Origin: Cliona cf. orientalis | Taxonomy: Eukaryota; Porifera; Demospongiae; Clionaida; Clionaidae | DNA: 64,000 nt | Assembly: GCA_963930775.1 (NCBI GenBank) | Contig: OZ005696.1 | Span: forward strand, 9,850,980-9,914,979 | Direction: 5' to 3' | Part shown: positions 30,501-40,639 of the stretch, piece after piece | How the letters are laid out: each line of letters begins with the position of its first letter | Numbering within the stretch: position 1 is the first letter of the stretch | Program-made: the position numbers and the translations under genes | The notes under the pieces: generated by a model | Told to the model about the DNA's origin: nothing | The model's input: only the letters and a program-made list of their open reading frames with translations | The model's database searches: none

Positions 30501-32300
30501 GAGGGGCACTATTACCTTTAGATGAATGAGTAGCTTCGGGTCGGGTGCTGTGACGTCGTGCATCTCGACAACGTCTGGTCTCTCGACCAGCTGCTTCAGC
30601 TGAGCCACTGAGAGACGGTTCATCCTCCGCAGCTTCTTCTTTGAGATCTTTGGCTGTTCCTTGTCTCCTTCCTCTTCCTCATCATCGGAGTCGTCCTGTC
30701 TCTGAGCGGCCAGCCTCTTGCTCTCCAGCGCTGCCTTGGCAACGAGGTCGCTTACATTGGGCGGAGCCTCGTGCTTCTTCACTTCAGGCTCTTGGATACG
30801 AAACGTTTCAAAGACTCGGAAGAATGTTCTGAAGTAGGGGTCATCTGGCTTCAGAATGTCTTCCTGAATGTACCTGAGGAATAATAGATATCGTAGAATA
30901 ACAATTTGAAATATTATTACTCCTCATAGATGTAAAGCTACGATAGACTCAACATATTATTTCATATCACAGATATATTATTATAAAAGCTATGATAGTT
31001 TTCATTTGACTTACTCCACTTCAACTTTATCTTTTGATTTTGGCACTGGCTGTGGCGGAGGCTGAGTGGGCTGGTCATGGCGCCGACGACGACGCTTCTT
31101 TTTCTTCTTCTTCTTACCCTCCTAAAGTGAGAAAGATAATGTGAGACTATAAAATTATGTCATTCAGTACTACAGCCAAACAACGAATATTTGGTGCTTC
31201 ATACCTCCTTAGGTCCATCACTGACACTGGCTGCAGATGGCTTGTCGTTGCTATTGGCAATGGGGCCAGTGTGATTTGCCGTTGCCATAGCAACCCTTTC
31301 CTCCTCCCTGGGTGTATCGGAGGCCGAATGATAATCAGATGTCACCTGTGGCGGCTTGGATGACATTAGGGGGCGTGGCTTCTCCACTACGGTTTCCATC
31401 AGTGGGCGTGGCTGGGTGGGTGCTGCCTCCATAAGTGGGCGTGATTCCGGAGGCCTCTCGTCCATCAGTGGGCGTGGCTGATCACCGGTGGCCCCCATCA
31501 GCGGAGGTGGCAGGCTGGTTTTCTCCTCTCTCACTTCATCTTCCCTTGGTGTCAACGGCCGACTCTCCTTCAGTTGGTCAGCCTCCTCCACAACTTGTGC
31601 TGGTGCATCTTCACTGAGCTCCATTTTCTCCCCCTCCTCCCCTTCCCTTATCTCCTCCCCTCTCTCTTCCTTCTCCCCCTCCATTTCTCTCTCCTTTCCT
31701 TCCTGTTCCTGGGATTGTTCCTCCCTCTCTCCTTCACTGCCATCTCCCTCCATTTCTCTCTCCTTTCCTTCCTGTTCCTGGGGTTGTTCCTCCCCTCTCT
31801 CTTCCTTCTCCCCCTCCATTTCTTTTCCTCCCTGTTCCTGGAGTTGTTCCGCCCTCTCTTCTTCACCGCCATCCCCCTCCCTCACAGCTTCTACAATTTC
31901 CATTTCTTCTTCTCCCTTCTCCTCGCCAGCCCCCTCAGCTGGAGTTTGCTGCTGATCAGCTTCAGCTTGCTGCTCCGCCTTAGCTTCAGCAGCAGCCTAG
32001 AAAAAAAATGTGTCCATAAAATAATTCCATATAAAGCGCACCATCATGGTCTCTCACTTTCACCAACCTGTTGGTAGTGCTCCAACAGCCTAGTTATAAG
32101 ATCATCCTTCAAACCTATAAAAAGCATACAAATCGTGCGATCAGTGCACAGCGTTTATGACACTACACGATCACAGTCCATCATCCATGGTTCGTCAGCT
32201 CACCTCCTTGAGGGAGAGACAGCTTCGATAACCTCTGACGAAGAGTGACCACTTTGAGCTTCTTAAGCTCTTCTCTCGTTGGGATAGGTTTTTCTGACAT
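27596..32300 (-). CDS. SF3B2: Splicing factor 3B subunit 2 (SAP145)
   Basis: About 17 exons on the minus strand, from ATG 32300 to TAA 27596. Approximate exons: 32300-32204, 32116-32070, 31996-31203, 31122-31018, 30872-30521, 30450-30342, 29844-29652, 29373-29283, 29219-29112, 28873-28672, 28604-28532, 28463-28396, 28312-28280, 28213-28093, 28001-27918, 27845-27757, 27669-27596. N-terminal SAP motif (LRQRLSKLSLPQG, LKDDLITRLLEHY), then a very Glu-rich region and a repeated RPLM segment, a Lys/Arg block (KKKKKKKRRRRRH), the conserved DUF382/PSP core (VPRHWCFKRKYLQGKRGIEK, KMSIHGDLYYEGKEFE, YPNLKIPGLNNPIPEGCSFGY, WGKPPVDERGRPLYGD) and the end ETPALYTVLPEKTASVGGAM. Part of the U2 snRNP SF3b complex that contacts pre-mRNA around the branch site. 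The C-terminal FKF is conserved. Confidence 0.93.
29412..29591. mobile_element. 180-bp near-perfect hairpin in an SF3B2 intron
   Basis: Left arm GATAGCTACGAGCTAGATC... is repeated in reverse complement at the right end (...GATCTAGCTCGTAGCTATC), with arms of about 75 bp and few mismatches. The loop repeats part of the arm (ATTATGATGAATTATTTTTC). Both flanks contain ACAGTTTATGAT, which could be a long target duplication. Foldback-type MITE inferred. Confidence 0.65.
30074..30160. mobile_element. Small MITE-like repeat, copy 1
   Basis: Starts GATCTGATTGGTCA and ends TGACCAATCAGAT, a terminal inverted repeat of about 12 bp around a core with TCCCGAGCAAAGCGAAGTGA. A second copy lies 145 bp downstream in the same orientation. 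Confidence 0.6.
30219..30305. mobile_element. Small MITE-like repeat, copy 2
   Basis: Same element as 30074-30160 with only a few substitutions, both in the intron between two SF3B2 exons. Either a tandem duplication or two insertions. Confidence 0.6.
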
Positions 32301-32440
32301 GACGCACCACTCAACTCCACGTGCAGAACTTAACTAGTAGAACTGATCTGGTAAAGATCGTCGAAAACTTAGAATCATATTATTATTGACGACCTTTACC
32401 AAATTTTCATTGTAAAGAACCACCAATCCATGTGCTGGCG
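32301..32440. promoter_or_regulatory. Divergent promoter SF3B2 / DNAJC21
   Basis: 140 bp between the two start codons. Contains CCACGTGC (E-box) near 32315 and an inverted GACGACCTTTACC / GGTAAAGATCGTC at 32350-32400. The same GACGACCTTTACC occurs in a DNAJC21 intron (about 35128). Confidence 0.5.
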
Positions 32441-35400
32441 ATGCGTTGCTACTACGAGGTTCTGGGCGTCACTAGAGACGTGTCTGAGTCAGATCTGAAG
32501 AAGGCCTACCGCCGATTGGCCCTGCAGTATCATCCTGACAAGAATCCGGACAATATCGAAGAGTGCACCAGAATATTCAACGACATACAGCAAGCCTATG
32601 AGGTGCTTAGCGACCCCCAGGAGAGAGCATGGTAATAATAATATGCCCTTCCCCCTCACCAGTGTATTGTATTTAAATAGTCAAATGCCAGCTGCTTATA
32701 CAAAATTAAAATTCAATGGTATTGGATGCTGTAGGTATGATAAGCATCGAGAGGAGATTCTTCGAGGAGCTGGTTCCGACTACAAAGATGACAGTGTCAA
32801 TTTAATGCCATATTTCTCTGCCTCTGTCTTCAGTGGCTATGGCGACGATCCTAAGGTATGACCTCCTTCATCCGTGATAAGGGGGATAGACATAGACTAA
32901 CTGCACCGCGGCAACTGCAGTCTGCTGTGCTATGAGATTTTTGTTGTTTTTTCTGTGGTGATATCTGTGTAGGGTTTCTATGCTGTGTATGGAGATGTGT
33001 TTCGCAGGATAGTGTCAGAGGAGGCTCAGTACAGAGAGGCTGGCCGGGGGGACGATGACCAGCTACCTGAATTTGGTATGCCAATTCAATTGATACTGAT
33101 GATACTTCATAATTACACTATTTCATCTCCATTGATGCAGGATTGTCCACGAGCGATTATGAAGAGGTAGTCCCCGTAATTTGTAAAGGTGACGTGAAAA
33201 TTGACTGACTCTCTCTTTCTCTCTGTGCAGACTGTTCATGTGTTCTATGGATACTGGCAAAGCTTCTTCACTCGCAAGTCTTTTGCTTGGGAGGACCAAC
33301 ATGTTCTGAAGTATGCCCCCAATAGGAGGGTTCAAAGGGCAATGGAGAAGGAGAACAAAAAGAAGAGAGATGCTGCCAAGAAGAAATACAATGAGATTGT
33401 CAGAGTAAGTCACAGCATTCCACCGACGGATTCAGTTAAATAATATTATCATCTTATAGGAGTTAGTGGCATTCGTGAGGAAGAGAGATAAGCGCGTTCA
33501 AGCATACAAGGTTTGATGTTTCAAAATCAATACACTGCTTTTTCATCATAAGTGATGTCAATTTAGAAAGTCATGGAGGAGAGAGAGAAGGAGAGGCAGC
33601 AGAAAGTTGCCTTGAAGAGAGCAAGGGACAGAGAAAGACTGATACGGTAGGTAGAAATGAATGTTGTAATGACAGTTGAGTGAAGGGAAGGGTAATGTCT
33701 GTTCCCAGGCAGCGAGAGGAGGAGGCGGCTAGTCAGCTGGGAGATCACCACATCCAGGCCAGTGCTCAGTTTGAACAAGACCTGCAGACCCTCCAGGCTA
33801 CCATCGATGCGGAGTTTGGGAAAGACTCTGACGGCAGTGGTGAGGATGAGCTTCTTTAACCCTTACATGTAATTGGGAAGGTTACAGTAAGTTACAGTAG
33901 ACCATAACTTACTATATCCTCACAATTACAAAATTAATGTAAGGGGGGACCCTTACATGTAATTGGGCAGGTTACAGTTATATCCCTTGCATTCTCTCTC
34001 TCTCTGCAGCTGTCAGTGATGACAGTGGAGCTGATGACCTTCCCTCCACTGATCTTTTCTGCCCTGCTTGCAACAAATTCTTCAAGACTGCTAATGCGTG
34101 AGTTAATGACCATAGTACCACTAGAGTAACTGATAATCTTACTGTTACAAGCCTTGCATATGGAATGTATATCTAAGCTAGCAAGGATTGGCCTAAATTT
34201 AGAGTGCTATCTTTCACATTCTGCAGCTACTCGAACCACGAGAGATCGAGGAAGCATCGCGAGAATGTGGCGCTGTTGAAGGAAGTCATGGCAGAGGAGG
34301 AGGAGAGGTCAGAGGTCAAGGGACATGCCTCCAGTGGATCGCTAACACTGTCCAGCGATGACCACAGCCAGGAAGAAGAAGATATTGATACCAACATGGC
34401 TGCAGCTGGAGTGGAGGGAGGAGAAGGGATGGTGCTGGGAGGAGGAGGGGGAGAGAGAGGAACACCAGCTGCCAGTGACGCCAGCTCCAGCAGTGATGAT
34501 GATGATATCACTCTCTCCTCACTTGTGAGGTGTGTGTCAATTTATTATTATTTTATGCAGGACAGCGTCCAACAAAATAAAAAATTTTATTCAGGACAGC
34601 GTCCGACAAAATAGTAATTCTATGTAGAACAACGAACAAAATAATTTTATGTAGGATAACGTCCAACAAAATAATTTTATGCTGGAATCCAACAAAATAA
34701 AAAATTTTTATGCAGGACAACATCTGACAAAAATTTTTCTGTGCAGGACAGTATCCAGCAAATTTTGTGCAGCAACAAAATAAAAATTTTTATGCAGGAC
34801 AGCGTCCGACAAAATAATAATTAAATTTTTATGCTGGACAGCGTCTGACAAATAATTAACAGAAGTGTATGTGATTATTTATTTATACTTATAGGAACAA
34901 GGCAAAGCTTGGCAGTGGCCCACCTGACCACACCCCCCAGCAATGTGATGCCACACCTCCTGCTCCCTCTGTGACGAAGGTGGCCGAGGCAGGGTCAGAG
35001 TCCAGTGAGGGTGAGGTGGCAGCGACTGCCAACAGTGGGAGGAGGAGAAAGGGCAAAGCCAAGAACAAGAGAAAACCTACTAAAGTGAGCTACTAATGCT
35101 GTATGTATAGTAGTGCAAATATGTGACGACCTTTACCTACTTGCAATGGGTAAGAGGTCGTCAAGGAAAAGGGCTCTAGTGTTATACTATTGCATTATCT
35201 TTACTCCAGAGGTCATCTGGCGCAGAAGGAGGAGGAGGAGAAATGGCTGTCCCTCACTTCTGTGAGGTTTGTAAGAAGCAGCTTCCTTCTCGAAATAAAC
35301 TATTTCAGCACATCAAGGAGAGTGGTCACGCTGTGCTGAAGCATCAGACTGCATCACAGGCAGCTGGTGGTCAAGGGCGGAGCACCAGCACCCAGCTCGA

Positions 35401-35455
35401 GAACAGAGGCTCCGCTGCTACTGATAGGAAAAGAACGAAAAATAAAAAGAAGTAG
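32441..35455 (+). CDS. DNAJC21: DnaJ homologue subfamily C member 21 (JJJ1-type)
   Basis: Twelve exons: 32441-32631, 32735-32855, 32973-33075, 33141-33175, 33231-33404, 33460-33510, 33569-33646, 33709-33839, 34010-34097, 34227-34529, 34895-35084, 35210-35455. The J domain has [20 protein letters not shown] and the HPD tripeptide (YHPDKNPDN). Then [10 protein letters not shown] and [16 protein letters not shown], a charged coiled coil, a first U1-type zinc finger ([22 protein letters not shown]-like) and a second ([19 protein letters not shown]). It stimulates Hsp70 in recycling of cytoplasmic 60S biogenesis factors. Odd point: exon 7 (33569-33646) reads KVMEERE in the entering frame but the conserved continuation [18 protein letters not shown] is in another frame. 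Two bases seem missing from its GA-rich part. Either an assembly error in a short repeat or an allelic break. Confidence 0.9.
33861..33978. repeat. Dispersed TTACATGTAATTGGG repeat in DNAJC21 intron 8
   Basis: CCTTACATGTAATTGGGAAGG...GTTACAGTAAGTTACAGTAGACC...CCTCACAATTAC...ATGTAAGGGGGGACC followed by the start of a second copy. The same element occurs inverted at about 59974-60129 in ARMC3. Confidence 0.65.
34551..34855. repeat. Minisatellite in DNAJC21 intron 10
   Basis: About eight units of TTTTATGCAGGACAGCGTCC followed by AACAAAATAA, diverged from but clearly the same family as the CSTF1 intron array at 13112-13515. Confidence 0.8.
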
Positions 35456-35521
35456 TAGATGGATGTTCATGAATATCATGTTAACCTTTCTTGAAAGGTT
35501 TTCACATCATTATGTTATAGA

Positions 35522-35660
35522 ATCTAGAATGCATGCATGCACACTATGAATTAATATACCGCAATGCACACAGTGTGGTGGGGTGTACACGTCTAGAATG
35601 GGAATTACGCATGCGCACTATGAATTAATTGACCGCACGCACGCACTGTGGTGGGCTCCA
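35522..35660. repeat. Tandem duplication of about 70 bp with NRF1-like site
   Basis: Two adjacent copies of TCTAGAATG...GCACACTATGAATTAAT...GTGGTGGG...CACG. The second contains a perfect CGCATGCGC (35608-35616) where the first has GCATGCATGC. Confidence 0.6.
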
Positions 35661-38216
35661 CGTGTACAATCAGTCACGTCTAGGCCCTCCCACTCTACTA
35701 TCAACATAGCCGCAATCCCATGCACTGAGCCACGTGTGTCTGTTTTTCAAAAACATACTGGAAAATTCTGGTAGCTGCAAGGGCTGAAGCAGTGAGGGGA
35801 TCAGAGATTGAAGGCGATTCGCGGCGATGGAGAGTTTGACGATGGAAAAAGCGATATCGCATTGAAGGACTGGTCAACATCTTGAAAGATAAGTTGCACT
35901 ATTCTTATTGTAGAGCGCGGGTTTTCTAATGGGTTTACTGTAGCTAGCTAGCTAAGCCAAATGTAGCTCCGTGCTGGGCTCACTAAGGCACCGTTCTATT
36001 CGGGCATAAGCTAGTATTGTGAGTCTGGAGGACCCCTGGTATAGACACGTTGGACGCAGTCTAAAGTATCTATGCCCCCTGTGAAAAGCGATCAATTCCT
36101 TTCTCGCGAGCCGTACCTTTACCGATACTTTCTTCTCTGGATCGTTGTAAATGTGCCTGGCCCGCATACTTGCAACGAATTCCGTAGGTTGGGTTGCATG
36201 ATGCCAAGTTTATTCGCAAAAACCATGTCTGGCCCGCATGTTTTCTGCGAATTTAGGTGCACAGCTCGAGTGAGAAGGGGATTGATGGCTGGCGTAGCTA
36301 GTTCCGTTGAGTTCAGCTGTGGTATGCATTGAGATTATTCCCCCGTCTCTTGCAGGGCAGCTGTCTCACGAACAATATGTATAGGTCTCTTTTTTTTGAA
36401 TTCGCGATTGATCGATCAGAGGATGGAGGGCAATAGGAACCATTTAATATTAGTATAGCTAGTTTGGATCAATTAAGAAAATTAATTTTATAAATTTTAT
36501 AAGTGTATGATCTTTACTCTCTTTCCTCTCTCGTTTCTGCAGGTATTTTGAAGCCTGCAGAAACAGAAAAATGTGGCCAACTCTGCCACCCCCAGATCTT
36601 CCTTTCTACATGGCCAGTTATGTGTGTCCTCTGCAGCTGCAATGCAGTGCCTATGGAGCATCAATTTATTTTCCTCTCCTAGTTTTAAATTGCATTTAAA
36701 ATGCAAATTAAAACTGATCATTTATGCGACATTGTCTTAATTTACATGTTTAGACATGCAAATTAAATGTAGTTACTGCCTCTGCAGCGGTTGATTTTCC
36801 TCTCCTACTATTTAAAATGCAAATTAGAACTGATCATTTAATAATACAACATTGTTTTAATTTGCTTGTTTAGACATGCGAATTAAATGTAATTACTGCC
36901 TCTGTATGGACAATCACAACTGGCCAACCAGCCCAACAAATTTTCAACAAGCAGTAAATTTTTCCAGAGCACAGTATTTATTCAGTTCAGGTTCCAGTTT
37001 TTTGTTGGGTTTTTTTTTTGCCCTCCCCAGTTCCAGGAAAGTGATTTTATTTGACTATTTCTGGTGCATATTTTATGTTTTCGTTTACTCAAGTTCTACA
37101 AGATGGAGTATACCACAAGATCAAGAAATTGTTTTTCCTCTGAGAAAGTGACATTCTCTAGAATGTGCACATGCTGTTTGACAGCGTACAAGTCAGCCAG
37201 TCACAGACAGGTCAGGAGTTGTATCTTCACAAAGAGAAAATATTGGCAGGTGGTAAGTGGTTGAATATTTTTGATGTTCCTATTAATTTTATCTTTTGCA
37301 GCCACCTAGTCAGTACAGCACTCCACAGGTACTAGGTGGTGGTGGTGTCTATCCAAGTTACTCACTGGCAATTAAGGTACATATAGTGTATTGGTCTTAT
37401 GTGCAACCGTTTGTGTTGATTCTTCAGCTGTTTCACTAACCTAAAGCAAGCTCTGCCTTCATTGGTGTGGACTTGAGAACACGGCATTCATAGGTGAATA
37501 TTTGTAAATTTTTTTGCGTTGACCTTTTTCATTGTATGGATAGCTCGCTGGAATTGAGTGGCCATAGCTCACCCCCCCCCCCCCCCTCTTTCTCTCTCTC
37601 TCTCTCACTTGGTGATAGTCTTGGAGGATATTTGCCCTGACATCGACTCTAATTCAACGTACAACTTTACACTCGAAAGTAAGCCAGTTACCATGTATGT
37701 GTGCATTGGGTATATCTTAGAATGTTTTGTTTTTTTTTTTGCGGAAAATACTGTTGGAACTAGGCTAACCTCAACTTGTTGAGCACACTTTTAGGCTCGA
37801 CTCTTCAACAAGAACCTCTGAGGTGCAAAACTGAACTTTTTTTGTAGCCCCTGGGATGTATTTTTAATTTGGTTTTTTCCCCTCATAATTTTTTCCTCAC
37901 AGAGGTTTTTAGAGGGTTTTTTTTCCGTGAATATGTTGGCCACATATTCTAAATAAATTATCTTTTCATTTGGCTCATCCCAGTGTACATTAATTTCTGT
38001 CAAATAGGATTTTTCTTACATGATGTCCCTGAAATAAGCCCTTGCATTTTGTTTATTTTTGTGGTAGCTAATCTTCCTATTGTAATTTTTCTATACTAGG
38101 ATTGCATTTCAGTTGCAATTAATTTGCCAATTAAAATTAAATTTTTAACACTTTAACATTGATAATTAATTTTTTTTATGGATCAATATTCAAACGAGCT
38201 ACTGCGCTGCTAGAGA
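35661..38216. other. Gene-poor interval between DNAJC21 and SLC33A1
   Basis: Only short frames without recognisable homology. The start (35.6-35.9 kb) is relatively G/C-rich and contains CACGTG and ATGGAGAGTTTGACGATGG, so a promoter or non-coding transcript is possible. A 126-bp-period tandem duplication lies at 36671-36905. A weak two-exon frame at 37105-37380 (ATGGAGTATACC...; splice to CCACCTAGTCAG) is not convincing. C-run plus CT microsatellite at about 37568-37606. The 3' part is AT-rich with T-runs. Confidence 0.4.
36671..36905. repeat. Two tandem copies of about 115 bp
   Basis: CCTCTCCTA...AAAATGCAAATTA-AACTGATCATTTA...GTTTAGACATGC-AATTAAATGTA-TTACTGCCTCTG occurs twice, starting at 36673 and 36799, with about 10 percent divergence. 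Confidence 0.7.
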
Positions 38217-40284
38217 TCAGTCATGATTGTGGAGGTTCCCCTGCTCTCTGTGGTTGGTGGTGAGGCTGGCCTTCCAAGCTGAGTCCGGAAGACTCTGGAG
38301 GCGCTTGAGCTTCCCCGTCTGCCACCAGTACCAGATCAGACCAAACAGCACACAGAACACCATCTCAGCATAGTAGCCATCCAGGTGGGTGACACAGTGA
38401 CCGCCAGCAGCTTGACACGCCTGAGATAGAAACAATATTAGAATAAAAAATTATGTTGCTTTGCTGCTCGGAGGGGGTTCAAACAATTATCTCCCTCCCC
38501 TTCAAGCAATGGATGACTAACCTTTAGTTCTTGCATTGTGTCGCAGTCGAGGGACTGGTCAGTGACTCCCTCGCAGTCTTTGAAAGAGACGTTGTCGACG
38601 AGCCAGAGAGCTAGTGTGCTGATCCAGGTCCCAGCAAGGTTGGTGATGGTATTGAGGAGAGTCATGTAAGTGCCTCCAATAGCTGGGTCACTCACTTTAG
38701 CATGGAACGCCATCGTTGAAACAAACATGGAGTATGTGAACACCTGGACAGCAGAGAGAGAAACAAGAAGCATAAAGAGAGAGAGAATTAATAGAAGTGG
38801 AGAAAATTATTCTTTGTAATCTACATGATATTTAGTTGCTATTACGATACATACCTGGTGAACAACAAACACAGAAATGAGGATGACGTAATAGTAGAAG
38901 GGAAATTCCCCATTTACTCCGACCCTGGCCGTCCACCAGACAAGAGCAGCAAAGAGAAGGCCCATAAGCACTCTCGGCACATACGCCTTTGTGAAGACAT
39001 CAAGGGGGCGGGGCCCAGCGGTGAAACGACTGGTGGTGTGTGCATGTGAGTATGATTGGTATGCTATGAACACCAAACAATGACTGTACAAATTGATTCT
39101 AAGGCAACAAAGTGATACCTAATGATCCATGGCAGAGTAATTTGCAGCGGTACCATGGGCAGAGCCATGAGAGCTATCCTCTCTGATGAAAGGCCAGCCT
39201 CAATCAGCTTCAGACCAGTCACACTGTCCGCAGCAGCGAACGCAATCTGTATGCACACAGACAGAGAAACAGAAAGGACAAGGAAGGAAGGAAGGATAGT
39301 GAATGCCAAGATTAAAAGGAGTCAATGTCGGAGAAACTTTATCTGAATAATCTGATAGCAAATTTGCCTAACTTCCTCCACACAGCGTAGGAATTTAATT
39401 TCTCTTACCTTAGAAGTGAGTACTGCGAGAGCGAATGTCTGAATGGATGGCAGTTTGAGGACGCTGAGTAGCTGCATGTAGCCGGTGAGGATGTTCTGGT
39501 GTCCCTCCGGATGATCCTCGGACCTCTCACGCTTCATCAGCCAAACAATCGTCGTCACAATGAGGAACAACACCCCAAAGAAGAAGAGAAAGGAGGGTAG
39601 CTCAACGATACCCGTCTCCTGGGGCTCCCAGCGGAGGTAAGTATTGCAGAAATCCTTAGACTGCAGAGCGAGGAAGAAGGTATAGCTGATGAAGAAGCCA
39701 GCTGTCTGTCCGACAGTGTTGCACGTTGAAGCGTAGCCAACGTTTTCCCGAGAGAGCATCGTTAGGGCCCACCCGTCTACCGCAATGTCCTGTGTTGCCG
39801 CTAGGAAGTGAAGAAAGAAGAATACGATAGTTAGAAATCCAACACTGGGAGCGACCGTGTCAGAGCCTAGCAGATCAGAGACCAGGTACGAGAGGAGGAT
39901 CATAGTCAGACCAATCAGATACTGAGAGGGAACAAGCCAAGACTTTCGACGGCCAAAACTCCTGCTATAGATGCTATCGACAATCGGTGCCCAGAGAAGC
40001 TTGATGGAGAACGGCCATGAGACCAGACTGAACATGGCTTGCTGACGATAGCCGATCTTCTTGGTTTGTAGTATGATAGGGAGGGAGCCGGCGAGGCCGA
40101 GGGGAATCCCCTGAAGGATGTAGAGGAGTAGGAGAAGCAGAATACTCGATTTGTCCTTCGCCAGTCGCGCACGGACCGATTTGTGCTCTGATGTCTTCTC
40201 TTCGTCATAGGCTGCCATACCTTCCCGATCCCCGGGAGCACCGTCCTCAGCACGTGGTGAAGGTGCCACGCGAAGTGTCGCCAT
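38217..40284 (-). CDS. SLC33A1: Acetyl-CoA transporter SLC33A1 (AT-1)
   Basis: Five exons: 40284-39409, 39246-39119, 39029-38855, 38743-38522, 38420-38217; 534 residues versus 549 in human. Multi-pass MFS-like protein: LLYILQGIPLGLAGSLPIIL, GRRKSWLVPSQYLIG, ATQDIAVDGWALTML, then FTAGPRPLDVFTKAYVPR, FHAKVSDPAIGGTYMTLLNT and HLDGYYAEMVFCVLFGLIW, all in family order. It imports acetyl-CoA into the ER/Golgi lumen for protein and glycolipid O- and N-acetylation. The N-terminal 45 residues are charged and cytosolic. Divergent from CTDNEP1 with 355 bp between starts. Confidence 0.95.
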
Positions 40285-40639
40285 CAGATTCTGCTTCGTA
40301 AATCGATCTAGTGGAAGTGGGTGGATTCGATCAGAATTTATACGCTGAAAATGAGGCGAAAATAACAGTAAACTGCTTAGAGAAGCGACAAAAAACTTAC
40401 ATTATTCGCTTCCTCGCAATCTTGCGGCCATTGACTATCTAGGAACGGGGTCGTCAGCAATCAACATCGTTGGTGAAATCACGTGACTTCAAGGCGTTGC
40501 TGCGCTGATATTAAAAAGATTATGCGGTGAAGCAACCCTGTGATCATTTGATCATTTGATTTGATCCATCGATCTGAGTCTTCTAGCTAGGCCAGCTGGT
40601 GTCGGCTGGTCGCTGCTGGTTCCATCATCTTGTGGTTTG
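40285..40639. promoter_or_regulatory. Divergent promoter SLC33A1 / CTDNEP1
   Basis: 355-bp gap with TCACGTGA (E-box-like palindrome) near 40479 and repeated GATCATTTGAT near 40540-40560. Confidence 0.4.

Noticed and set aside
31488-32077. Long plus-strand Ser/Leu-rich frames
   Set aside because: Antisense shadow of the Glu-rich SF3B2 exon; GA-rich codons read backwards give Ser/Leu/Pro.
37105-37380. Possible small Cys/Ser-rich gene with an intron at 37257
   Set aside because: Short, no homology, weak start context, and no upstream or downstream exon could be linked.
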